Source: JAFAVZ01 sp036009105
GTDB lineage: Bacteria > Acidobacteriota > Thermoanaerobaculia > Gp7-AA8
Length of the DNA: 25,256 nt
Assembly (NCBI GenBank): GCA_036009105.1
Contig: DASYMJ010000307.1
Span: 1-25,256 of the forward strand
Reading direction: 5' to 3'
The translations under genes and the position numbers were made by a program. Shown here piece by piece: positions 1-7,264 of this stretch (within the stretch, counting starts at the first letter, position 1; every line of letters starts with the position of its first letter). Under the pieces are notes generated by a model. It made no database searches, was not told the origin of the DNA, and was given only the letters and a program-made list of their open reading frames with translations.

Positions 1-669
1 GCCGGCATCGGCCGCGCCACGGTGGAGCGCTTCGAAGCAGAGGGGGCGAAGGTCATCGTGTGGGATGTGCCGGCCATCGACGTGACGAAGGCGGAAGTCG
101 TCGGCGCGGCGGTGGAAGACGTCATCAGGCAGCACGGCCGCATCGATGTGCTGGTCAACAACGCCGGCATCGTGCGCGACGCGCAGCTCGTGAAGTGGAA
201 GGACGGCGCGGTCGTCTCGCAGATGGACGACGCGACGTTCGACGCCGTGATCAACGTCAACCTCAAGGGCGTCTTCCTCTGCACGCGCGCCGTGGCGCCG
301 CACATGATCCGCGCCGGGCGCGGCGTCATCCTCAACGCCTCTTCGGTGGTCGGCCTGTACGGCAACTTCGGGCAGACCAATTACGCCGCCACGAAGGCGG
401 GCGTCATCAGCTTCACCAAGACGTGGGCGCGCGAGCTGGGGCGTTACGGCATCCGGGTCAACGCCGTCGCGCCGGGCTTCATCGCCACGGACATGGTCAA
501 GGCGATGCCGCAGAAGGTGCTGGACGGGATGGCGGCCAAGACGCCGCTCAACCTGCTCGGCGAGCCGATGGACATCGCGAACGCGTACGCCTGGCTGGCC
601 AGCGATGCCGCGAAGTTCGTCAGCGGCGCGGTGCTCTCGGTGGATGGGGGACTCGTTCTTGGGACTTAA
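1..669 (+). CDS. SDR-family oxidoreductase (FabG-like), 5' partial
   Basis: The frame is open from base 1 and begins inside the Rossmann nucleotide-binding loop (AGIGRAT, the end of TGxxxGIG), so roughly 10-15 N-terminal residues lie outside the window. Further on are the NNAG motif (VLVNNAGI), the catalytic Ser in LNASSVVG and the YxxxK pair in NYAATKAG, followed by the PGFIATDM segment and a C-terminal SGAVLSVDGG. This is a complete classical SDR core of the 3-oxoacyl-ACP/CoA reductase type. The acidic residue closing beta-strand 2 (VIVWDV) suggests a preference for NAD(H) over NADP(H); this is inference. It overlaps the start of the KASIII-like gene, so the two are probably translated together. 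The likely role is reduction or oxidation of a 3-keto/hydroxy-acyl thioester made or used by the neighbouring enzymes. The substrate cannot be read from the sequence. Confidence 0.9.
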   Translation, partial: AGIGRATVERFEAEGAKVIVWDVPAIDVTKAEVVGAAVEDVIRQHGRIDVLVNNAGIVRDAQLVKWKDGAVVSQMDDATFDAVINVNLKGVFLCTRAVAPHMIRAGRGVILNASSVVGLYGNFGQTNYAATKAGVISFTKTWARELGRYGIRVNAVAPGFIATDMVKAMPQKVLDGMAAKTPLNLLGEPMDIANAYAWLASDAAKFVSGAVLSVDGGLVLGT

Positions 670-1684
670 CGGATACGCCAGCCTCGTCTCCACCGGCTCG
701 TTCGTCCCGCCGGTGGAGATCACGAACGACATGTTGCGCAAGCGGTTCGCCGCCACCGCGCCGGAGTTCGTGGACAAGATGGAAGCTTCGAGCGGGATCC
801 GCTCGCGCTGGTATGCCCCGGAGGATTGGGCGACCTCGGACCTGGCCCTGCGGGCGGCCGAACAGGCGCTGGAGCGCGCGGGCAAGAGCGCCGAAGAGCT
901 CGACCTGATCATCCTCGGCACCGACTCGCCGGACTACATCACGCCCGCTACATCCGTCGTGCTGCAGTCGAAGCTCGGCGCGAAGAACGCCGGCACGTTC
1001 GACGTCGGTTGCGCTTGCGCCTCGTTCCCCACGGCGATCTCGAACGCGGCCGGTTTGATGGCCACGAATCGCGGGCTGAAGACCGTGCTCGTGGTCGGCG
1101 TCTACATGATGCACAAGCTCGCGAAGCCCGACGACCCGATGGTCTTCTTCTATGGAGACGGCGCGGGGGCGGCGGTGCTGGAGCGGAGCGAAGAGCCGGG
1201 GTTCATCGCCGCCGCGTTCCGCGCGGACGGCTCGTATCACCGCAACTGGCTGATCCAGTCCGGCGGCACGGTCGAGCCGGCGAGCTGCGAAGCGGTGACC
1301 GGCGGCCGCACCATGGTCAGGATGGTGGAGCGCTATCCGCCGGAGATCAACAACACCGGCTGGCCCCGCATCGTCCGCGACGTGGCGGAGAACGGCGGCT
1401 TCGCCGTCAGCGACATCGATTTCCTGATCTTCACCCAGGTGCGCAAGCCGACCATCGAGCTGGTGATGCAGGACCTGGGGCTGCCGATGGAAAAGACGCA
1501 CACCATCATGGAGACGGTCGGCTACACCGGCTCGGCGTGCATCCCCATGGCGCTCGACTCGGCGCTGCGGGAGCAGAAGATCAAGCCGGGCGATCTCGTC
1601 GTTCTGATCGGCTCGGGCGTAGGCTACAACCAGGCCGCGGCGGCGTTCCGCATGCCGCGTTTGGAGAAGAGGCTCTTTGGCTGA
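644..1684 (+). CDS. 3-oxoacyl-ACP synthase III (FabH/KASIII)-like enzyme with altered catalytic triad
   Basis: The protein is about 346 residues and thiolase-fold. The nucleophile Cys is at about residue 125 (GCACASF). The C-terminal half aligns by eye with FabH through IDFLIFTQVRKP, then GYTGSACIP, then KPGDLVVLIGSG. At the site of the FabH catalytic His (PHQAN) it has Thr (FTQVR, about residue 264). At the catalytic Asn (GNTSAA) it has Tyr (GYTGSA, about residue 294). Cys-dependent acyl loading may survive, but standard decarboxylative Claisen condensation is doubtful. The start is uncertain: ATG 644 is chosen, while TTG 659 has a better-spaced purine-rich GGATGGGGG upstream; both overlap the SDR gene. 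The hydrolase gene overlaps its stop by 8 nt. Acyltransferase or thioester-transfer activity is possible. The family call is firm; the reaction is not known. Confidence 0.87.
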   Translation: MGDSFLGLNGYASLVSTGSFVPPVEITNDMLRKRFAATAPEFVDKMEASSGIRSRWYAPEDWATSDLALRAAEQALERAGKSAEELDLIILGTDSPDYITPATSVVLQSKLGAKNAGTFDVGCACASFPTAISNAAGLMATNRGLKTVLVVGVYMMHKLAKPDDPMVFFYGDGAGAAVLERSEEPGFIAAAFRADGSYHRNWLIQSGGTVEPASCEAVTGGRTMVRMVERYPPEINNTGWPRIVRDVAENGGFAVSDIDFLIFTQVRKPTIELVMQDLGLPMEKTHTIMETVGYTGSACIPMALDSALREQKIKPGDLVVLIGSGVGYNQAAAAFRMPRLEKRLFG

Positions 1685-2501
1685 CCCGGCGCATCCCGCA
1701 GATCCCGCGCAGAACTTCATCGCCTGGACGCGCGGCGAGCTGCTGCGCGCGGGGCTGGAGCGCGCCCAAAGGGACGGCCAGGTGTTCTTCCGCGGCGGCA
1801 GCGGCGAGGAGACGGTCGTGCTGCTCCATGGTGTGAATGATCAGGCCGGGACGTGGGCCTCGATCGTCCCGCAATTGACCGGCTTCCGCTTGCTCGTTCC
1901 CGATCTGGCCGGTCACGGCGAGAGCGCGCCGCGGGAAGGGCCGCTGCCGATGGAGACGATCCTGGCCGGCCTGCAGGCGATGGTGGAAGGGATCGATCGC
2001 TTCACGCTGGTCGGCAACTCGATGGGCGGCTGGGTGGCGATGCTCTACGCGCTCGCCCATCCGGAGCGGGTGGAGCGGCTGATCCTCGAAGATGCGAGCG
2101 GCATGGCCTGGCCGCTGAGCGTCCCGCTCTTCCCGCAGAACCGCGAGGAGGCGATCACCTGTCTGCGCGCGGTGCACGGGCCGGCGGTGGAGCTGGCGGA
2201 GTGGATGATCGAGGCGATGCTGCAGCGCGCCATCTCCGCACCGGCCACGCGCGTGGTGCAGGCCGGCCTGATGGCGCACCTGCTCGACGGCCGCCTGCAG
2301 GACCTGCAACTCCCGACCACCTTGATCTGGGGCCGCGACGACGGCCTGCTGCCCCTGTCGTACGCAGAGACTTTGCAGAAGCGGATCGCCGGCTCGACGC
2401 TGCACGTGCTCGACGGCGCCGCGCACATCCCCCACCGCCAGCAGCCGGAGCGATTCCTCACATGTTTGCTGGAGACCTTCTCCGCGAGCGCGCCCGCGTA
2501 A
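1677..2501 (+). CDS. Alpha/beta hydrolase with Ser-Asp-His triad
   Basis: A 274-residue alpha/beta-hydrolase-fold protein. The oxyanion region is VVLLHGVND near residue 50. The nucleophile elbow is GNSMGG with Ser at about 115. The acid is in WGRDDGLLP (about 222) and the base in AAHIPH (about 250), so the full triad is present. The start is TTG at 1677, chosen because GGAGAAGAGG (1663-1672) sits just upstream and the frame overlaps the KASIII-like stop. The 3' end overlaps the AMP-ligase gene by 40 nt. It resembles MhpC-type C-C hydrolases, esterases and thioesterases. It has no predicted signal peptide, so it is cytoplasmic. In this operon a thioesterase or ester-cleaving role on an acyl intermediate is plausible. 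The Ser nucleophile differs from OleB, which belongs to the haloalkane dehalogenase-like group with an Asp nucleophile. Confidence 0.9.
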   Translation: MADPAHPADPAQNFIAWTRGELLRAGLERAQRDGQVFFRGGSGEETVVLLHGVNDQAGTWASIVPQLTGFRLLVPDLAGHGESAPREGPLPMETILAGLQAMVEGIDRFTLVGNSMGGWVAMLYALAHPERVERLILEDASGMAWPLSVPLFPQNREEAITCLRAVHGPAVELAEWMIEAMLQRAISAPATRVVQAGLMAHLLDGRLQDLQLPTTLIWGRDDGLLPLSYAETLQKRIAGSTLHVLDGAAHIPHRQQPERFLTCLLETFSASAPA

Positions 2502-3913
2502 CGCCGGACCGCCTCGCGCTCGTCTCGGTCGAGACCGGCGAGCGCCTCACCTACGCAGATCTCGACGCGCGCTGCGATTCCGCCGCCGCTTACCTCGCTG
2601 GTTGCGGCATCTCGGCTGGCGACCGTTTCGGATTGCTCGCCCACAACTGCGTGGAGTTCATCGCGCTCTTCTTCGCCGCCGGACGGGTAAGGGCGATCGT
2701 GGTGCCGCTCTCCACGCGCGCGACGGAGCACGAACTGCGCGGCATTGCCGCCGACTGCGCGATGAAGGCGCTGTTCGCCGGCCCCGAATTCACTGTGGAC
2801 CTGGGCATACCGCGCCACGATGTAGGGCCGGCTCTCCAGCCGGCCCGGACCGGCTGGAGAGCCGGTCCTACATCGGCCGAACAGCCCTATTGCCTCCTCT
2901 ACACCAGCGGCACCACCGGCAAGCCGAAGGGCGTCATCATTCCCAGGCGGCAGCTCTACTGGAACGGCTACAACACCGCGCTGAACTGGGACCTACGCGC
3001 GGACGACGTCAGCCCCATCTTCACCCCGCTTTACCACGCCGGCGGCCTCGCGGCGTTCCTCATCCCCATCTTCTGCGCGGGCGGCGCGATGGTCCTGCAT
3101 CGCGCGTTCAACGCGTCCGAGGTCTGGCGCACGATTCAGGAGGAACGCTGCACGGTCGTCCTCGGCGTCCCGACCAGCTGGAAGATGCTGCTGGATGCGC
3201 CGGAGCTCGCGGGCGCCGACCTCTCGCACGTGCGCTGGTTCATCAGCGGCGGTGCGCCGCTGCCGGCGTACATTATCGAGGCGTACCAGCAGCGCGGCGT
3301 CCCGATGAAGCAGGGCTTCGGCATGACCGAAGTCGGCGTCAACTGCTTCACCATGACCGTCGAGGAGTCGTACCGGAAAGCGGGGTCCATCGGCCGCCCG
3401 ATGCTTTTCACCGAGGTGCTCGTCGTCGATGCGGATGGACGGGAGCTGCCGCATGGCGAGGTGGGGGAGATGTGGATCCGCGGCCCGCACGTCTCGAACG
3501 GCTACTGGAACAACGAAGAGGCGACGCGCGCCGCGTATGCATCCGACGGCTGGTTCAAGACGGGCGATCTGGCGCGGCGGGACGAGGAAGGCTTCTTCTA
3601 CATCGCCGGACGGCGCAAGGAGATGTTCATCAGCGGCGGCGTCAACGTCTATCCGGCGGAGATCGAGGCCGAGCTGGTCTCCCATCCGCTGGTTGCGGAC
3701 GCCGCGGTGGTGCCGGTCCCGGATGCGACGTGGGGCGAAGTCGGCGTCGCATTCGTGGTCGCGCGCGTGGGTTGCGAGGAGCTCGACGCATACCTCTCCT
3801 CGCGCCTGTCCAAGTACAAACTGCCGAAGCAATACATCTTCCTCGAAGCGTTGCCGCGCACGCCGTATGGAAAAGTGGAGAAGCACCGGCTCTCGGATAT
3901 GCTGAACAGCTGA
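2462..3913 (+). CDS. Acyl-CoA synthetase / AMP-dependent ligase (ANL superfamily)
   Basis: A 483-residue adenylate-forming enzyme. The P-loop YTSGTTGKPKG starts at about residue 147. GFGMTEVG (A5), DGWFKTGDLARRD (A7), GRRKEMFISGGVNVYPAEIE (A8) and the C-terminal PRTPYGKVEK with the adenylation Lys follow in order. It should activate a carboxylic acid to acyl-AMP and then the CoA thioester. It is shorter than many FadD proteins (about 510-560 residues), mainly in the N-terminal half. The start is ATG 2462, which gives MFAGDLLRERARVTPDRLAL, a typical family N-terminus; it overlaps the hydrolase by 40 nt, and the open frame upstream is a shadow. Residues 120-137 are encoded by an inserted palindromic repeat (2821-2872), ten residues before the P-loop, without breaking the frame. 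The TetR gene overlaps its stop by 1 nt. The acid substrate is unknown. Confidence 0.93.
   Translation: MFAGDLLRERARVTPDRLALVSVETGERLTYADLDARCDSAAAYLAGCGISAGDRFGLLAHNCVEFIALFFAAGRVRAIVVPLSTRATEHELRGIAADCAMKALFAGPEFTVDLGIPRHDVGPALQPARTGWRAGPTSAEQPYCLLYTSGTTGKPKGVIIPRRQLYWNGYNTALNWDLRADDVSPIFTPLYHAGGLAAFLIPIFCAGGAMVLHRAFNASEVWRTIQEERCTVVLGVPTSWKMLLDAPELAGADLSHVRWFISGGAPLPAYIIEAYQQRGVPMKQGFGMTEVGVNCFTMTVEESYRKAGSIGRPMLFTEVLVVDADGRELPHGEVGEMWIRGPHVSNGYWNNEEATRAAYASDGWFKTGDLARRDEEGFFYIAGRRKEMFISGGVNVYPAEIEAELVSHPLVADAAVVPVPDATWGEVGVAFVVARVGCEELDAYLSSRLSKYKLPKQYIFLEALPRTPYGKVEKHRLSDMLNS
2821..2872. repeat. Dispersed palindromic repeat, full two-arm copy inside a CDS
   Basis: Two 23-nt arms (2821-2843 and 2850-2872) are reverse complements with a single mismatch around the 6-nt loop CCCGGA. 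Each arm carries TGTAGG and the GGCCGGCTCTCCAGCCGG core, which can itself fold. It lies within the AMP-ligase gene and is translated through in frame as VGPALQPA, then RTGWRAGPT. Related copies occur at 18009, 20143 and 23324. The core is too similar between loci for chance. Confidence 0.93.
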
Positions 3914-4533
3914 TGCAGCAGGAAGAACGATCCGAGCGCAGCCGGTCGCAGATCCTCGACGCCGCCCTGCGTCTCTTCGCCCATCGCGGCTACGGCGCCA
4001 CGAGCGTGCGCGACATCGCCGAGGAGGCGAAGGTCTCGAAGGGAAACGTCTATCACCACTTTCCGGACAAGGAAGCGATCTTCCGCGCGCTGCTCGACCA
4101 GTACTTCCAGTCGATGTCGCTGCCGGAGTTCCCGTTCAACCGCGCGCTGGCCAACGGCACGTTCCCGGAGAACCTCGAGCAGCTCGGCCTCGCCGCGCGC
4201 GACACGGTGCACCAGTACCGCGACTACGTGGCGCTGATCTACGTCGACGTGGTGGAGTTCGACGGCTCCCACATCCGCAAGTTCTACGAGAACATGGCCC
4301 AGCGCTTCGAGTCGTTCATGAAGGCGCACGGCATGGAGGAGGAGCTGCGCCACAAGCTGCAGGACGGCCTCTCCCCCACCTCCGCGGTCATGCTCGCTAC
4401 GCGCATCTTCTACAACTACTTCTCCGTGGAGATCCTCTTTGGCGTGCGCGACCACTTCGGCAAGGAGACGGACGAGGTGGTGGGGGAGATCTCTCGCATC
4501 CTGCGGAACGGGATGCTGCGGAGTGAGTGTTAA
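3913..4533 (+). CDS. TetR/AcrR-family transcriptional regulator
   Basis: A 206-residue TetR-type repressor. The N-terminal helix-turn-helix is clear: ILDAALRLFAHRGYGATSVR, then DIAEEAKVSKGNVYHHFPDKEAIFRALL, the signature of the family. The rest is the variable ligand-binding and dimerisation domain, with several aromatic residues (YRDYVALIYVDVVEF) that could line a hydrophobic pocket. ATG 3913 overlaps the ligase stop in TGATG, so the regulator is the last gene of the operon and probably controls it. An acyl-CoA or fatty-acid effector is likely by analogy with FadR/PsrA-type TetR proteins, but this is inference. Its stop codon TAA (4531-4533) overlaps the putative -10 element of the next gene. 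Confidence 0.95.
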   Translation: MQQEERSERSRSQILDAALRLFAHRGYGATSVRDIAEEAKVSKGNVYHHFPDKEAIFRALLDQYFQSMSLPEFPFNRALANGTFPENLEQLGLAARDTVHQYRDYVALIYVDVVEFDGSHIRKFYENMAQRFESFMKAHGMEEELRHKLQDGLSPTSAVMLATRIFYNYFSVEILFGVRDHFGKETDEVVGEISRILRNGMLRSEC

Positions 4534-4536
4534 TAT
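4531..4536 (+). promoter_or_regulatory. Putative leaderless -10 element TAATAT
   Basis: TAATAT ends 6 nt before the ATG at 4543. There is no Shine-Dalgarno in between (TTTTGA). It shares bases with the TetR stop codon. The surroundings are locally AT-rich, unlike the flanking genes. No convincing -35 is visible. Confidence 0.45.
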
Positions 4537-4542
4537 TTTTGA

Positions 4543-4710
4543 ATGATCAAGCGCACGATCAAGCCGGCCGCGGGGACGAGTCGGATCACGCCGGAAGAGG
4601 CGCTGGAATGGGCTCGCTACGCCCGCCGGGTTCGTGAGGCGCGGGAACAACGGGCCAAGGAACGGCTGAAGCGCGCCAGGCAACGCGCGGCCGCGGCGAA
4701 AAAACGCTGA
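4543..4710 (+). CDS. Small highly basic hypothetical protein (55 aa), partner of the TIR-like gene
   Basis: I do not recognise this family. The frame encodes 55 residues that start MIKRTIKPAAGTSRITPEEA and continue into a helical, strongly charged stretch rich in Arg, Lys, Glu and Ala (WARYARRVREAREQRAKERL), ending AAAAKKR. No Cys, signal peptide or membrane segment is seen. The stop (4708-4710) is 3 nt before the ATG of the TIR-like gene, so co-translation is likely. A TAATAT hexamer 6 nt before the ATG suggests a leaderless transcript. The tight pairing is compatible with a small antitoxin, adaptor or nucleic-acid-binding partner of the downstream protein. Being short and rich in common codons, it could also be spurious, but start, stop, spacing and promoter agree. 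Confidence 0.6.
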   Translation: MIKRTIKPAAGTSRITPEEALEWARYARRVREAREQRAKERLKRARQRAAAAKKR

Positions 4711-4713
4711 CGC

Positions 4714-5328
4714 ATGGCGTCGTACGAGGATAGCGTCTTCATCAACGTACCGTTTGATGCCCGGTACGTCCGGCTGTCGAACGCGATCATTTTCGCCGTC
4801 CACGACTGCGGCTTCGTCGCGCGGTCAGCGCTCGAGGCGCAGGACAGCGGTCAGGCGCGAGTCGAGAAGATTCTCGACATCATCGAGCAGTCGAAGTTCG
4901 GCATTCACGACATCTCGCGAGCAGGAATCGACCGGAACACGAAACTGGCGCGATTCAACATGCCTCTCGAGCTCGGATTCTTCCTCGGTGCAAAGCGCTA
5001 CGGCTCCGAACGGGATCGCCAGAAACGCTGCCTGATTCTTGATCGCGAACGGTACCGTTATCGCAACTTCTGTTCGGATATCGCGGGTCAGGACATTCGA
5101 GCGCACAACGACGAGCCGAACGAGGCGATCCGTGCGGTGCGCGACTGGCTGAGCAACCAGCGAAGCGGCGTACTCATACCTGGCGGTAAGACGATCTCCG
5201 AGCGCTATGGGCTTTTTCGCGCCGATCTCCCGCTGCGTGCCGGCCGCGCCAGGCTCGATCACCGCGAGCTGACATTCGGCGACTACACGCGCATGATAGT
5301 GGCTTGGCTTGCTTCGAACCCATGGTGA
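4714..5328 (+). CDS. TIR / nucleoside 2-deoxyribosyltransferase-like protein, putative nucleotide hydrolase
   Basis: A 204-residue soluble protein. It opens with a beta-strand motif SVFINVPFD, has the charged segment DSGQARVEKILDIIEQSKFG followed by IHDISRAG, then FNMPLELGFFLGAKRYG with Glu at about residue 86. This last block resembles the catalytic ELG helix of deoxyribosyltransferase/TIR-like folds, which cleave nucleotides or NAD. After it come RCLILDRERYRYRNFCSDIAGQDIRAH and a C-terminal helical region. I recall this pattern from uncharacterised bacterial proteins often annotated as hypothetical or TIR-like; the activity has not been shown from this sequence. It is preceded at 3 nt by a 55-residue basic protein and followed at 4 nt by the VWA gene. 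A role in abortive-infection-type defence or nucleotide signalling is inference. Confidence 0.8.
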   Translation: MASYEDSVFINVPFDARYVRLSNAIIFAVHDCGFVARSALEAQDSGQARVEKILDIIEQSKFGIHDISRAGIDRNTKLARFNMPLELGFFLGAKRYGSERDRQKRCLILDRERYRYRNFCSDIAGQDIRAHNDEPNEAIRAVRDWLSNQRSGVLIPGGKTISERYGLFRADLPLRAGRARLDHRELTFGDYTRMIVAWLASNPW

Positions 5329-5332
5329 ACCC

Positions 5333-7264
5333 ATGCGCACCTCCCTCCTCCTCGCCTCCCTCCTCTGCGCCACCGTCCTCGCGGCGCAAGTAAAGGAGAC
5401 CGTCACCGTTACGCTGGTGGAGGTGCCGGTCACCGTCGTCGATCGGGACGGCAATCCGGTGCGGGGGCTCACCGCGGCGAACTTCGAGTTGACGGATGAC
5501 GGGGCGAAGCGAGCCATCAGCGCGTTCGACGCCATCGACTTTGCGTCGAAGGAGTCGGTGCGCGGCATCTCGCCGCTGAACCCGGCCGGGCGGCGCAACT
5601 TCATGCTGTTGTTCGACCTCTCCTTCTCGTCGCCGACGTCGATCGCGAAGGCGCAGCAGGCGGCGAGAGACTTCGTCAAATTCGCCGTGCAGAACCGCGA
5701 TCTGGTGGCCGTCGGCACGATCGACGTCGACCGTGGCTTTCGGCTGCTCACCGCGTTCACCACCGACCGTGGGCTGGTGCTCCAGGCGATCGGCGATCCG
5801 CGCTCGTTCCAGGGGAGCGATCCGCTGCAGATCGCGGGCAGCGCCATCCCGGTGCTGACCGAGATGCGGCCGGCGGGGGAGGGGGCCAGGTCGGAGGCGG
5901 AGGAGAACCTGCGCGACGTGGCGCGGCAGGCGGCGCGGCTCGATGACGCGTTCAACCGGCAGCGCATCGACAAGGAGCTGAACATGCTGGGCGGCCTGGC
6001 CAGGACGTTGCGCAGCGTCGCCGGGCGCAAGCAGGTCGTGCTGCTCTCCGAGGGGTTCGATGCGCGGCTCGTGGCGGGGCGCGATGCGAAGCCGAGCGCC
6101 GAGCAGGCGCGCGAGAACGACATGGCCGCCTCCGGGGAGATCTGGAACATCGATGGGGACAGCCGCTTCGGCAGCGCCGGCAGCCTCTCCAACATCAGCC
6201 GCATGGCCGACTTCTTCCGCCGGTCGGACGTGGTGCTGCACGCCATCGACATCCAGGGCTTGCGCGTGCAGAACGACCTGCAGAAGGGCGCGCAGGCGAA
6301 GTCGAACGAGGCGCTCTACCTCCTGGCCAACCCCACCGGCGGCGAAGTCTTCCGCAACGCGAACGACCTCACCGACGACTTCAACCGCATGCTGCGCCGC
6401 CAGGAAGTGGTCTACATCCTCGGCTTCCAGGCGCCGTCCGGGAACGCGGGCAAGTTCCACGACCTCAAGGTGCGCCTCGTCAAAGCCCCGAGCGGCGCAC
6501 GCATCCAGCACCGCCTCGGCTACTACGAAGCCGGCAGCGAGTCGGCGCTGGAGCGCTCGCTGACCACCGCGGAAGTGATCCTCAACGACATCCCGCAGGA
6601 GGACGTCCGCCTCCACGCGCTCGCGACGCCCTTCCCCACGACCTCCAGGAAGTGGCAGGTGCCGGTCGTGCTGGAGATCGATGGCGCCGGCCTGCTGAAA
6701 GGCGCGAAAGGGAAGCTCGTGACGGCGGAGGTCTTCGTCTACGCGTTCGACGGAGAGGGGACCGTGCGCGACTCGCTCTTCCAGCGCATGAGTCTCGAGC
6801 TCGACAAAGTGGGTGACAAGCTGCGCGCCGGCGGCATCCGCTACTACGGCACGCTGGCCCTCGGCGAAGGCAGGTACGCCGTGCGCAGCCTGGTGCGCAT
6901 TGCGGAGAACGATCGCAAAGGCTACGTGCGGACGGACGTCGTGGTGCCGTTCGGCAACGACGTCATGGTCTCGGCGCCGGTCTACCTGGCCGAAGGCGGG
7001 CAGTGGCTGATGGTGAAGGGCGCCTCGCACGACGAGACGAAGGCCGCCTATCCGTTCGAGATCCATGGCGACACGTTCATCCCCACGGCCGTGCCGCAGC
7101 GCCAGTTCGCGGTCTTCGTCCATCACCTCGAGCCGGACGAGGTGGCGTTCACGACCACCCCCGACGCGCAGCTGCTGGCGAAGGAGAAGATGGACGGCGG
7201 CACGAAGCTGGTGTTCGCCTCCGCCGCCCCCACGGCGGTCAACGTCAGCGTGACGAAGAAGTGA
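5333..7264 (+). CDS. Secreted VWA-domain protein (acidobacterial VWFA-related type)
   Basis: A 643-residue protein with an N-terminal signal peptide (MRTSLLLASLLCATVLAAQ). A short beta domain follows (VTVVDRDGNPVRGLTAANFE) and then a von Willebrand factor A domain with the metal-binding DxSxS motif LLFDLSFSS (Asp95, Ser97, Ser99). The VWA domain runs to about residue 370 (VYILGF), and the C-terminal 270 residues look beta-rich. The arrangement NF(E)L.DDG followed by VWA is typical of the VWFA-related domain proteins expanded in Acidobacteria. The start is ATG 5333; an upstream in-frame codon at 5309 would hide the signal peptide. It probably acts outside the cytoplasm in protein binding; its partner is unknown. 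Its TGA abuts the stop codon of the convergent deoxyhypusine synthase-like gene with no gap. Confidence 0.93.
   Translation: MRTSLLLASLLCATVLAAQVKETVTVTLVEVPVTVVDRDGNPVRGLTAANFELTDDGAKRAISAFDAIDFASKESVRGISPLNPAGRRNFMLLFDLSFSSPTSIAKAQQAARDFVKFAVQNRDLVAVGTIDVDRGFRLLTAFTTDRGLVLQAIGDPRSFQGSDPLQIAGSAIPVLTEMRPAGEGARSEAEENLRDVARQAARLDDAFNRQRIDKELNMLGGLARTLRSVAGRKQVVLLSEGFDARLVAGRDAKPSAEQARENDMAASGEIWNIDGDSRFGSAGSLSNISRMADFFRRSDVVLHAIDIQGLRVQNDLQKGAQAKSNEALYLLANPTGGEVFRNANDLTDDFNRMLRRQEVVYILGFQAPSGNAGKFHDLKVRLVKAPSGARIQHRLGYYEAGSESALERSLTTAEVILNDIPQEDVRLHALATPFPTTSRKWQVPVVLEIDGAGLLKGAKGKLVTAEVFVYAFDGEGTVRDSLFQRMSLELDKVGDKLRAGGIRYYGTLALGEGRYAVRSLVRIAENDRKGYVRTDVVVPFGNDVMVSAPVYLAEGGQWLMVKGASHDETKAAYPFEIHGDTFIPTAVPQRQFAVFVHHLEPDEVAFTTTPDAQLLAKEKMDGGTKLVFASAAPTAVNVSVTKK

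Noticed and set aside
1853..2461. N-terminal extension of the AMP ligase frame
   Set aside because: It lies wholly within the hydrolase gene in another frame. The family-like N-terminus begins at ATG 2462.
1..4533. Calling the operon oleABCD
   Set aside because: The hydrolase has a Ser rather than Asp nucleophile, the SDR is FabG-like, and the thiolase-fold enzyme lacks the His and Asn that OleA uses. Only the enzyme classes agree.
5174..7126. A 650-codon minus-strand frame opposite the VWA gene
   Set aside because: The composition is that of an antisense shadow (Arg, Val, His and Asp rich), with no motif, while the plus strand encodes a complete VWA protein.
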